Origin: Eurosta solidaginis
Lineage: Eukaryota > Arthropoda > Insecta > Diptera > Tephritidae
Direction: 5' to 3'
Assembly: GCF_040869045.1 (NCBI RefSeq)
Contig: NC_090319.1
Coordinates: 240,429,832 to 240,493,831, forward strand
DNA length: 64,000 nt
In this document: positions 54,646-64,000 of the stretch, piece after piece
Layout: each line of letters begins with the position of its first letter
Numbering within the stretch: position 1 is the first letter of the stretch
Notes under the pieces: model-generated
Told to the model about the DNA's origin: nothing
The model's input: only the letters and a program-made list of their open reading frames with translations
Databases searched by the model: none
Made by a program: the position numbers and the translations under genes

Positions 54646-56654
54646 TCTAATCTAATATATATTATAAATGGGAAGGTTTGGATGTTTGGATGTTTGTCCA
54701 GACGTTAGTTTTTGTGACTCAATTACGCAAGAACGGCTGGACGGATGTGAATGAAATTTGGCACACATGTAGCCAATAGTCTAGAAGGATCTAATAGCTA
54801 TATATTTTTGAAAAGGGGGAAGGTCCCCGCCCCCTAGGAACAGTTATAATTTAATTATTATATTTTTTAGTTTTTGCGACTGAATCACGCCAGAAAGGCT
54901 ACACGGATTTTGATGAAATTTGGGTTTTTCGAACATGGAAAGAGGGGCGGAGGTCCCACGACCCCTTCGAGCAATTACCTTTTAATAATTTTTACACATT
55001 ATAACTTTACGTATACTGGCCTTTACGAATATCACAGACTCAATGGGTCAAATAAGTCGACGGCTTACAAAGTGAGCAGTGACACCCTCCGCCCCCCCCC
55101 CATTTCTCTCCCCCTCTGATGTAAAATATATAAAATTGTTATAACTCAATATAAATTTTCTCCTAAATCAATAGTTTTTGGTATCTGGCACATACAGATC
55201 GAGATCTAAACAATTTTGGAAAAATGAGCAGCGGTACTTCTCCTCCCGCCATTCGCCCTCCTTCAATTGTTTTTATTAGCACGCTTTTATTAGCTATACC
55301 TGTATGTTTCTTTGTAACTCTTCATTCGCTCCAACGCGCCTGCTGCCTTATTAAAATGGTTCTACAATAAGCTTCGCCTTATTTGTACTCCCGTGGGGTC
55401 ATATCGAGACCCTTCCGGGATCATTTTTGGATGGTTTCGAGATTCGTCCGGGATCCCGCCGGGGTCATTTCGGGACCTTTTCTGGACTAATACGAGATTA
55501 TTTGGGGACCCTTTCGGCATCATTTCTGGATGGTTTTCGGATCCGTCCGGGATCATTTCGGATTAATAGGGGATCATTTGAGGACCTTTGCGGCACCATT
55601 TCTGCATAGTTTCCGGGATCCGTCGGGCATCCCGACGAGGTCATTTCGGGACTATTTCGGGATCATTTAGGGTACCTACCGGGATCTCATTTGAATGGTT
55701 TTTGGTACCGTTCGGATCCCATCGCGATCATTTCGGGACTTTTTCGGGATAATTTGGGGTCCCTTCCGGCATCATTTCTGAATGGTTTTCGGGATCCGTC
55801 CGGGATCCCGTCAGGGTAATTTCGGGACTATTAGGGGATCATTTGGGGACCCTTTAGGGGTCATTTCGTGACTTTTTCTGTATTATTACGGGATCATATG
55901 GGTACCCTCTCGGCATCATTTCTGGATGGGTATCGGGATCCGTTCGGGATCCCATCAGGGTTATTTCGCAACTTTTCGGGACTATTTCGGAATCATTTTG
56001 GGACCCCTCCTGGTTAATTTCTGGATGATTTTCGCGATCTGTTCGGGAAGTTTAGTATCATCCTGGGACCCTTCCGGGATCATCTTAGGTCTCTTTGCAA
56101 CAGGTACTTCAGCACACATACCTTTATAAATTATGAGCTTTTATGGCCGTGGATTTGCTGCTAATTATTCGTAATTAAAATTCGGTATGGTTTATCTTTT
56201 ATCTAACACAGCTTTTTCGTTCTATTTTTGAGTTTTTTAAATGAATCGTGTAACGAACTGTCATAACCATAATTACACTTTTTGTAATATTTTAACCAAC
56301 TAAATACCCGAAAAAGCAACACTATTTTCATCTAAAAAATTCTCTTTGGTTTTAGCTAATTGCAGTTTCACTTCTTTGTTCTATGAGTAGTAATTCTTTG
56401 ACCCCTTTCATATCAGTTAATTTTATTTAAAAACAAAATTTTTTTTTTTTAATTCAAAAAAACTGTATTGTACTATTCATGAAAGCGTGCCTTTCAGCTT
56501 ATCTTCTCATTTAGTTCTTTTTTTTACTTAATTACAAAAATAAAATACATTAGACAAAAATTATTTTTAAACAGATAACTTGATAAGTACGCTAACGTGA
56601 ATAGCACATATAATTTATTTTCTCCTTGCCGACGAGGCCGCGGGTAAAGGCTAG
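54646..56654 (+). mobile_element. non-autonomous Helitron 2 carrying a short minisatellite
   Basis: Starts TCTAATCTAATATATATT (54646) after an A and ends GGGTAAAGGCTAG (56654). Same architecture as Helitron 1: two 5' motif copies (54717 and 54885 regions), a GC-rich block near 55081-55115, array, then an AT-rich 3' part and the GAGGCCGCGGGTAAAGG end. It is followed at once by Helitron 3. No coding capacity. Confidence 0.9.
55385..56091 (+). repeat. 11-bp-modular minisatellite array 2 (about 8 units)
   Basis: Same 11-bp modules as array 1 (GGGATCATTTC, GGCATCATTTC, TGGATGGTTTT). About 0.7 kb, with both the 89-bp unit and the version with one extra module (GGACTAATACG near 55485). Confidence 0.92.
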
Positions 56655-58907
56655 TATATATATTATAAATGAGAAGTTTGGATGTTTAGATGTTCAGATG
56701 TTTGGATGTTTGTCCAGACATTTGTCTTTGTGACTCAATCACGCAAGAACGGCTGGACCGATTTGGATTAAATTGTGCACACGTATAGCCAATAGTCTAG
56801 AAGGATCTACTAGCTATATTTTTTTTAAAAGGGGTAGGTCCCCGCCCCCTAGGAACAGTTATAATTTAATTATTATATTTTATGTCTTTGTGACTGAATC
56901 ACGCCAGAACGGCTACACGGATTTTGATGAAATTTGGGACACAGACAATAGTCTACTAGCGAAAGTTTTTCGAGCATGGAAAAGGGGGTGGGGATCCCAC
57001 GACCCCTTCGAACAATTACTTTTTAATAATTTTTACACATTATAACTTTACTTATACTGGCTTTCACCAATATTACAGACTCAATTGGCCAAATATGTGG
57101 AGGGCTTACAAAGTGAGCAGTGACACCCTCCGCACCCCTCCCCCTTCTTTCCCTCCTCTGGTGTTAAATCTATAAATTGTTATAACTCAATATACATTTT
57201 CTCCAAATCAATAGTTTTGGTATCTGGCACATTCAGATCGAGATCTAAACAATTTTGGAAAAACGATCAGTGGTCTTCTCCTTCTCCTCCCGCCATCCGC
57301 CCTCCTTCAATTGTTTTTATTAGTACGCTTTTATTAGCTTTACCTGTATGTTTCTATGTAACTCTTCATTCGCTCCAACGCGCCTGCTGCCTTATTAACA
57401 TGGTTTCATAATTAGCTTCACCTTATTTGTAATGTTGTTAGGGTCATATCGAAACCCTTCCGGGATCATTTCTGGATGGTTTTCGGGATCCGTCCGGGAT
57501 CCCGCCGGGGTAATTTCGGGACTTTTTAGGGACTATTTCGGGATCATTTTGGGACCCTTCCGGGATCATTTCTGTATATTTTTCGGTATCCGTCCGGGAT
57601 CCTTTCGGGGTTATTTTGGGACATTTTCGGGACTATTCCGGGATAATTTCGGGACCAATTCGCGATTATTTGGGGACCCTTCCAGCATCATTTCTGGATG
57701 GGTTTCGGGATCCGTCCGGCATCCCGTCGGGGTATTTTCGGGATCATTTGCGTACCTTTGAGAGATAAATTCTTGATGATTTCCGGGATCACTACGGGGC
57801 TATTTCGGGATCATTTGGGGTATCTTCCGTCATCATTTCTGGATGGTTTTCGGGATCCGTCCGGTATCCCTTCGGGGTCATTTCGGAACTTTTTCTCGAC
57901 TAATACGGGATCATTTGGGGACCCTTTCGGCATCATTTCTGGATGGTTCTCGGGATCCGACCGGGATCCCGTCAAGGTAATTTCGGGACTATTAGGGGAT
58001 CATTTGAAGACCTTTCCGGCATCATTTAATGACAGTTTTCCGGATCCGTCATGGATCCCGTCGGGTTCATTTCGGGATCATTTGGGGTACCTACCGGCAT
58101 CATTCCTGGAAAGTTTTCGGTATCCGTCCTTGATCCCGTCGTGGTCATTTCGGGACTTTTGCGGGATCATTTGGGGTCCCTTCCGAAATCATTTCTGGAT
58201 TGTTTTCGGGATCCCGTCGGGGTTATTTCGGGACTTTATCGGGATCATATGGGGTCCCTTTTGGCATCATGTCTGGTTGGTTTTCGGGATCCGTCATGGA
58301 TCCCGTCGGGTTCATTTAGGGACTATTTCGGGATCATTTGGGGTACCTTCCGGAATCATTTCTCTATGGTTTTCTCGATCTGTCGTGGATCCCTCGGGGT
58401 CATTTCGGTACTTTTTCGGAACTTTTTCTGGACTATGTCGGGATACTTTAGGAACCCTTCCTGGATGGTTTTTGAGATCCGTCCGGGAGCCCGTCAGGGT
58501 AATTTCGGAACTTTTTCGGGACTATTTCGGGATCACTTTGGCACCCTTCAGGGATCATTTCTGTATGGTTCTCTGGATAGCTCTACAATCGTGTGGTTGT
58601 CATTTCGGGTTTTATTGAGACTATTTCGGGAACTTTTGGAGACCCTTCCCGGGCGTTCCTGGATGGTTTTCGGGATCCGTCCGCGATAGCGCCGGGGTCA
58701 TTTCGTGGCTTTTTCTGGATAATTTCGGGATCACTTGGGGATCTTATCAGGTTATCAGCTCATATAGTTCTTCTTTTTTTTACTCAATTACTAAAATAAA
58801 TGCATTAGACAGAAAAAAAATTTTAAACAGATAACTGGATAAGCAGGCTATGAATAGCCCATATATTTCATTTTCTACTTGCGGACGGGGCCGCGGGTAA
58901 AGTCTAG
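56655..58907 (+). mobile_element. non-autonomous Helitron 3 carrying a mid-length minisatellite
   Basis: Begins TATATATATTATAAATGAGA directly after the CTAG of Helitron 2 and ends GGGTAAAGTCTAG (58907), followed by T. It lacks the first TCTAATC bases of the other copies. Either the pair is a head-to-tail concatemer, or Helitron 2 inserted at an A/T in the 5' end of Helitron 3. Internal order is as in the other two copies. Confidence 0.9.
57430..58744 (+). repeat. 11-bp-modular minisatellite array 3 (about 15 units)
   Basis: About 1.3 kb of the same unit. One plus-strand frame stays open for 306 codons (57698-58618) while another is open for 212 codons over the same DNA (58051-58689), which shows how stop-poor the repeat is. 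Confidence 0.92.
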
Positions 58908-59300
58908 TATTAAAGATAAATTAAATAAATCTGTTAGTGGCTGATAGATGTATGCAGTACAATTTTAAGAAAGTGTGTCGGGATCCTGTCGGGGCGTATG
59001 TATATGATACCTTTAAAGTTTTTAAATAAGATAATATACCTTCTGAAGATATATATCGAGCTCTGATTGAATAACATGAATCAATATGGTATGGGTATTC
59101 ATCAGGCGAAACGTTGGTCTCAATAGAGTAATTTAATTTGAAAAATTCCGCAAAGAAGCCGGCAATCTCTTGATCATCGCTGGAAATATTATCTATCAAT
59201 TTAATAGATGATGGAAACGCTTTCACTCTGCGTTTAGAGTTTATTAATCCGTAAAATGCTTTCGAATTGTAAATTATATTTTCTATTTTGCAAAGGTAAG
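58908..59300 (-). pseudogene. CR1-like RT N-terminal part
   Basis: The minus frame 58921-59226 begins MKAFPSSIKLIDNISSDDQE and includes IAGFFAEFFKLNYS and GILSYLKTLKVSYTYAPTGS. This is the usual pre-RT segment in which a FAxxF box is followed by LK..KS...GPDG. The conserved GPDG reads APTGS, a sign of decay. It continues across the Helitron site into 54645. Confidence 0.8.
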
Positions 59301-59952
59301 CTTATAACACTTTTTGTTTAATTGAAAATACTTATGGCGTAGAATTGAGTATTGTATGTATTGATTATGTAAACCCGTCTTTTTAAACAAGGATCTCTGA
59401 ATTAAAGACATGAGGTTTCAGCCAAGTTTCAGTAAAAGCAATTATATCATAACATAAGTTAAATTATTTTAAAAATAGTTCAGTTAATTTGGTGTTTAGG
59501 CCTCTAATTTTGGTAAAATATATCTAAAGCAGGTTTTACATTCAGTTTTTTGACTCAGTGCTATCGAGACGGATCTTTGCTAAGTGTGGAACACTCTTAT
59601 TACGCCTATATTCAAATTCCCGCGCAAATGCCCCAGGGGGCCAAAAATCGTTACTCAAGATATTATCAAAATGTTCAATAGGTACATCTAATCTAAAGGA
59701 ACATACATTTCTTTAATAGCTAAAATTATATATCCGAATTGTTACTTGATCGCTTTTCGTTTTTGAGCAGATATAGGACTTCAGATCCTCTTCAGTAGTT
59801 TTTTCAGTGGGTTTTTTTTAGGAGGGATTACAACCAACTTATAAATATTTATCAATATTTTGTTAGCTGCTGGTTTTTTTGTAGGTGCGTTTGATGTTGA
59901 AGGCTCTACTGCAAGTGGACTTGGGGATGCTAAATTTATTAATTCTACGGTG

Positions 59953-60373
59953 CTAGGTGAGGGAACGATTGGGTTCGGGATGCTTTGTACGGGGTTGAGG
60001 GTCCCAGCCAGCCGAGACATCAGTCCGTTTTCGTTTATTATAGCGGCTGTCACTATTAGCATAAGAAGATAAATCAGTAATACATTTAAAAGTTTTAAGC
60101 AAGTTTTCATAATACTTGAATTTATCCCCCAATGCAAAATGTTCTTTACCAATTTCGGAGAATGCGTTTCGAGTATGTTTAAAAAGCTTAAAAAGATCCA
60201 AATTCCGTGGATCTGCATTTCAAGCACGACCAACGCACGCCCTTGTTATCGTTGATCGCGTCACATACCCTTACCGTCAAACTAGCGCACTTCATGTGAG
60301 CAACCTCATCACAAAGCCAGTACGACACGAAACGCTCGAAACGCCCTTCAGTTGGCAGATTACAAAATTGCAA
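59953..60373 (-). pseudogene. CR1-like ORF1 with PHD-type zinc finger
   Basis: The minus frame 60188-60373 carries WLCDEVAHMKCASLTVRVCD and GVRWSCLKC, matching the second half of a PHD finger (H..C, then W..C..C). The frame then shifts to 59953-60201 with LFKLFKHTRNAFSEIGKEHF, ALGDKFKYYENLLK and a basic tail. ORF1 proteins of this kind bind the element RNA and include PHD domains in fly CR1-like elements. The N-terminal Cys pair appears lost. Confidence 0.7.
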
Positions 60374-60636
60374 GACATTGTAAGGTAAAGTTTATTTAGT
60401 TTATGTCGTTAAAAAGGTAAGAAATGGTTGTTAAACAGAAGGAGGCAATAAAATATATGGGAGATCACAGTTTGAAAATCTTTCTAGTTTGAATATCACT
60501 GTATGAGCAGTTTAAGATCACTATTAAATGACGCTTCACAACACACAATGCAAACAGCTGTGACAGTGAGAAGAAAATGAAACAAATGTGCACGAGCAAA
60601 ATAACAACAATTGAAAACTGAAAATAAGTAAGTGCC

Positions 60637-60908
60637 AGCAACTGCCGGTAATGCAGTGTTAGTTCTAATCAAATATTCACAATAGTGCCATAGTACAAAT
60701 AAATTTCTTTGTGTGCTCACGATCGTTTATTTTTAACAAATTATTTAAAACAAATATAGCAAACCAAAAGCACTACGACTAATAATGCCCAAAGCTCACT
60801 AATAGCACGAATCCTCGTCTTTACAACCAAAACTTTATTTATAGATTTGGATTCCAAATAAGAGCGAAAAAGGGACCTGTACATAAAGACAGCAATTAGA
60901 AATAATAT
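60637..60908 (+). repeat. dispersed 240-270-bp repeat, copy 2
   Basis: Second copy of 22806-23042 with about 35 extra bases (AATAATGCCCAAAGCTCACT region, 60781-60816). It ends six bases before the LTR. No coding content. Confidence 0.8.
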
Positions 60909-60914
60909 ATAAAA

Positions 60915-61520
60915 TATTGTCACGGATATTAGCATCACTAAGCTATACCATCACTAAGGCGATGCTAAGGTCATGCTAAGCGGTATTTACGTCAATAATC
61001 AAATCATGTATACACATATATAAGGCAGCCGAGAGATGTCACACACAGATGCATTTACTTATACGCCTATGTGTGTGCGAGAGACTGTAAACTACAAACT
61101 CACATACATCTGAGAGACGCTGAAAAGTAGACAATTGCAAACAAGTAGAAACTATATGGGAACTATAAACACACGAAATAGTTGGTAAGTTCTGGAAATA
61201 GAAGAGCCTAGATGTATGCAGCGTAAACTATAAAAGCGACGCAAGCGAGTAGGAAGTAATTCAGTTTGATTTGAGTTGTCAAGCAGTTACGACTAAGACG
61301 ATATCTAGCGAGCAATAGCAGAATTATTTTGAAAGTCAGTTTCATTTAAGCTACCAGTTTGGTTATTAAGCTATTCGTTGCACAGTTTGAGTGTTATTGT
61401 GGAGTATTTTAATAAAGGCCATTTTTCCATTATTCAATATTGGAGTTATTTATTCAACAGTTTAGCGATACGAACCTAGCGAAAGGACAAATAAGAGGAT
61501 TTGCAAGTAAATTCGTTACA
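60915..61520 (+). repeat. 5' LTR (606 bp)
   Basis: Starts TGTCACGG (60915) and ends TTCGTTACA (61520), the TG...CA form of LTRs. It ends two bases before the primer-binding site. It contains a TATAAAAG box at 61229-61236 and AATAAA at 61411-61416, in the order expected for U3-R-U5. The partner LTR is outside the window, so identity between LTRs cannot be judged. Confidence 0.88.
61229..61236 (+). promoter_or_regulatory. LTR TATA box
   Basis: TATAAAAG lies within the LTR, about 25-35 bases before a TCAGTTTGA initiator-like site (61261-61269). Confidence 0.65.
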
Positions 61521-61522
61521 AT

Positions 61523-61533
61523 TGGTGTCAGAA
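61523..61533 (+). promoter_or_regulatory. primer-binding site, tRNA-Leu type
   Basis: TGGTGTCAGAA is complementary to the 3' end of fly tRNA-Leu (ending TTCTGACACCA). It starts three bases after the LTR, as expected for minus-strand priming. tRNA-Leu priming is known for mdg3-type elements (from memory). Confidence 0.78.
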
Positions 61534-61570
61534 AGGAATTGTTGAATAAATTCCAGAGGACGACAAGGAC

Positions 61571-62245
61571 ATGACAAAGTTCAGTGAATTGAAGATCCAG
61601 CAACTGAAGAAAGAGTTGGAGAGCCGTGGATTGAATACAAGCGGCGTTAAACTTGAACTTCAGGCACGGCTACGAGAGGCAATGGAAGCAGAAGGAATTG
61701 ATGTGGACGAGTATGTCCTTCATATTGATGGCGATGAGACAACAAAATTGGAGGAGAAAAATGAAACACCGCAGGCAATGGCGAACACAGACTTGAACAT
61801 GATATTGGTTGCAATATCGGCACAAATGTCCGAAATGTCATCACAAATATCCACCAACATGTCATCACAACTGGAAGAACAGAAAAAGTATATGTCATCA
61901 CAGATGGAATCCCAAGAGACACGAATAACATCGAAGATGGAAGAACAGAAGACGTATATGGTATCCCAACTGGAATGGCAGGAAACCCGTATAACATCAC
62001 AATTGGAAGAACAGAAGACATATTTGGCATCTCAACTGGAAGCGCAAGAGGCGCGTATATCTGAAATGTCGGCACAAATTTCGGAACAGGTATCATCGCA
62101 GCTCTTTGTGAAACTGGAAGAGCAGGATGCAAAAATTTTACAACTCGAGGACAAAATTTATGCCGAAATAGAAGCGTTAAAAGGTCGTATGGAGCAGTTA
62201 CAACTAAACCGCCCAGCTGTTTCAGCAAGCAATCCAAAGGTATAA
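61571..62245 (+). CDS. Gag N-terminal part: SAP domain and coiled coil, ends at an in-frame stop
   Basis: ATG at 61571 follows the primer-binding site by 37 bases. Residues about 5-40 (LKIQQLKKELESRGLNTSG, then LQARLREAMEAEG) fit the SAP motif, a helix-loop-helix DNA-binding fold. Residues about 85-205 form a coiled coil with repeated blocks such as SSQMESQETRITSKMEEQ and VSQLEWQETRITSQLEEQ, with roughly 22-residue spacing. The frame stops at TAA (62243-62245), but the same frame resumes at once with the rest of Gag. The stop is therefore either a single mutation or a read-through site. SAP in Gag may steer the particle or cDNA to chromatin (inference). Confidence 0.88.
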   Translation: MTKFSELKIQQLKKELESRGLNTSGVKLELQARLREAMEAEGIDVDEYVLHIDGDETTKLEEKNETPQAMANTDLNMILVAISAQMSEMSSQISTNMSSQLEEQKKYMSSQMESQETRITSKMEEQKTYMVSQLEWQETRITSQLEEQKTYLASQLEAQEARISEMSAQISEQVSSQLFVKLEEQDAKILQLEDKIYAEIEALKGRMEQLQLNRPAVSASNPKV

Positions 62246-64000
62246 ACACCATCATTTGACGGTTCTGTTCCTTTCCAGGTCTTCAAGCTACAGTTTGAAC
62301 AGACCGCAGCAGTGAACAACTGGAATGCGGAAGATAAAGTTGTTGCACTGTTCGTGGCATTGAAAGGGCCTGCAGCGGAAATCTTACAGACGATTCCAGA
62401 GTACGAACGGAACAGTTATGAAGCATTGGTGGCTGCTGTAGAACGACAATACGGAACTGAGCATAGGAGACAGATATACCAAATGGAGTTGCTGAACCGC
62501 TTCCAGAGGCCTGGGGAACCATTGCACGAATTTGCGTCGGATATTGAAAGGTTAGCACATTTAGCGAATGCGGACGCACCCGTGGAATACACTGAAAGGG
62601 TAAAGATTCAGAGCTTTATAAATGGCATAATGGACGTCGAAACAAAGCGAATTACATACGCAAACCCAAACCCAACATTCACAGAAACGGTGTCACAAGC
62701 TATGATTCAGGAAACAGCGTCGCTTCTGTGTAAGCCAGTTTTCAAAGCACATCGTGTGGAAGTAGAAAGGCCAGAGTGTGTAGACGCAATATTGGAGGCG
62801 CTGAAAGGATCGCAAAAGCGGAGTGAAAAAGTTATCAAATGCTTCAAATGCGGGAAGTCCGGTCACATTGCCCGTCATTGCGATCTTGGTCCTAATAGTT
62901 CCAACAATGTGGGTGGCCGTAAACGCAAAGCTGGCGGAAATGAGCAAGAGCGTGTCGAATGTAAAGAACGAAAACTTGCCCCGGCTATTGAATGTCCTGT
63001 GATATCTGTGTCGCAGATTGGAAGGAAATCAAGCAGTCTTACCATCAGAGGGAATGTGGATGGTAAAGAGCGTGTACTGACTGTAGATACGGGGGCATCT
63101 CATTCCTTGATTCGATCTGATTTGGTCTACAGGAGAGTAAAGTCATTACCTGGAGCAAGGTTGCGTACGGTCACAGGCGAGTATAACCAAGTCCGGGGAG
63201 AAGTGATCTGTGAAGTCTTAATTGGGAAGGTCATGGTTTTACACAAATTCGTTGTGGCGGAGATTGTTGATGAAGTTATATTGGGAGTGGATTTCTTGGT
63301 TGACCATGACATCAAGACCGATATGCAGAGAAGGGTGATGCATTATGAGAACCAAGATGTGCCACTTAACTTCAGTTTGGAAAAAGGGTTCAGCAGTAAG
63401 CGAGTGCTGGTGGAGGAGAATCGACAGAGACCACGAAAGTCAAGGAAAGTAGATCGAGCAAAGGTTGATGGATCGAATGGGAATAAAGCGAAATCAAAAG
63501 TACCTGCGAGAAAAACACTGGCATTGACAAACCCTAATGGACGCACTAAAACGACTGAAAAAATTTTCCAGAAAGAATGCAAGGGTGGTTTCAAGCCAGC
63601 GCGTACTACTGTTGTGAAACGTCAAGACGATACTGATGATGCAAAGTCAATCCGTCAAGATCAAGCTTTGCGAAGTAGTTCTTCATTGGTCAAGCATCAG
63701 AGTGCGAGGGAACGATCCAGGATAATGAGTAGTAAGATGAAATACAGGTACGACAACAAGAATAATTCGGAGGGTTTCTTGGAGGGAGATTTGGTACTGT
63801 TGTACAACCCTCGCCGGCGGAAAGGTGTTCCTTCCAAATTTTGGTGCAGTTGGGAAGGCCCGTACAAAGTTGTAAAAAGGATCAGTGATACCATCTACCG
63901 CATACAAACAATTGGGGAACCACGAAATAGAAGGGTGGTTCATTTGGAGAGATTAGCAGCATTTAGATCGAGAGATTTGTCTGATCGGGACGATCAGCCT
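62246..64000 (+). CDS. Gag C-terminus, protease and integrase C-terminal module in one open frame (partial)
   Basis: This frame is in phase with the upstream Gag and has no stop for 585 codons to the window edge. It begins TPSFDGSVPFQVFKLQFEQ, the capsid-like start of this Gag type. At 62840-62881 CFKCGKSGHIARHC is a CCHC zinc knuckle. VDTGASHSLI (DTG at 63086-63094) and VILGVDFL (about 63275-63298) are the active-site and flap-side motifs of a retropepsin. A basic linker follows. From about 63700, RSRIMSSKMKYRYDNKNN, EGDLVLLYNPRRRKG and SWEGPYKVV (GPY at 63857-63865) form the integrase C-terminal domain. No YxDD box and no HHCC or DDE motif lie between protease and GPY, so several kilobases are deleted in frame. 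Confidence 0.9.

Larger units (their letters stand above)
53770..60373 (-). mobile_element. CR1-like LINE remnant interrupted by two Helitrons
   Basis: On the minus strand: ORF1 with a PHD-type finger (about 59953-60373), traces of the endonuclease N-terminus (about 59400-59530), an internal deletion, then RT (58908-59300 and 53839-54645). PHD-type ORF1 proteins are known from CR1-like elements of flies. Helitrons occupy 54646-58907. Joining 54645 to 58908 restores a continuous RT frame across the site, so the Helitron insertion was precise. The 3' part is truncated near 53770. Confidence 0.8.
60915..64000 (+). mobile_element. Ty3/Gypsy LTR retrotransposon, internally deleted, runs off the window
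   Basis: Order: 5' LTR (60915-61520), primer-binding site, Gag with SAP domain, CCHC knuckle, aspartic protease, then directly the integrase C-terminal GPY module. RT, RNase H and the integrase catalytic core are absent although the frame remains open to the window edge. The 3' LTR lies beyond 64000. The primer-binding site and LTR style suggest an mdg3/micropia-type lineage (inference). No envelope gene is visible. Confidence 0.92.

Noticed and set aside
60188..60373. Host PHD-finger gene
   Set aside because: It is followed by the ORF1-type ALGDKFKYYENLLK segment and lies upstream of CR1-like endonuclease and RT remnants on the same strand.

Overview
This window looks like repeat-rich chromatin from a higher fly (Diptera, Brachycera; I suspect a tephritid-like species, but that rests only on repeat content). 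The background is AT-rich. The coding remnants are almost all from transposable elements of insect type, and I could identify no host protein-coding gene and no true tRNA or rRNA gene. What the window offers is a layered record of insertions, many of which can be delimited to the base by target-site duplications (TSDs), terminal repeats or empty-site comparison.

Layout. 1-4771: RTE-clade LINE (+), split by an RNase H-bearing LINE fragment (1599-3035, TSD GCCACCA). 5303-6992: hAT element (TIR CAGAMCTGTTAAAT, TSD CTCAAAAC). 7003-10560: two tandem copies of an unclassified repeat, the second broken by RTE copy 2 (7672-9657, TSD AACGTTCGTC). 11026-12842 and 17114-18190: DINE-1/Helentron-like elements. 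13058-16800 and 18231-19062: degenerate I/LOA-type LINEs. 19594-21762: candidate TIR element holding a tRNA-derived SINE (12-bp TSD) and a 400-bp hAT-type foldback MITE (8-bp TSD).

23108-31655: large Penelope-like (PLE) palindrome whose right arm is interrupted by a 4.8-kb Helitron (26650-31457) carrying about 3.9 kb of minisatellite. 31657-33115: SINEs and a CR1/Jockey-like 3' fragment. 34190-36052: Tigger/pogo-type transposase with a 60-bp intron and two stops. 36053-36890: 97-bp tandem array. 37192-39990: mosaic of Helitron pieces. 42349-44963: the best PLE copy (RT plus GIY-YIG, two 1-nt frameshifts), seated inside a 200-bp inverted repeat. 45500-47678: LOA/I LINE fragments. 47679-51530: no recognised feature. 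51531-53458: SINE fragment and two MITEs. 53770-60373: CR1-like LINE with PHD-type ORF1, broken by two adjoining Helitrons (54646-58907). 60915-64000: 5' part of a Ty3/Gypsy LTR element.

Main points of interest. (1) Three Helitrons carry the same minisatellite at very different lengths; its 89-bp unit is eight 11-bp modules plus 1 bp, length variants step by about 11 bp, GGG recurs every 11 bp, and the plus strand is largely free of stops. (2) The LTR element has a SAP-domain Gag and an open frame running from Gag and protease straight into the integrase C-terminal GPY module, with no reverse transcriptase or integrase core. (3) The PLE palindrome arms share private mutations, so inverted duplication preceded the Helitron insertion. 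(4) A 129-bp tandem module is shared by a DINE-like element and a Helitron mosaic 28 kb apart.
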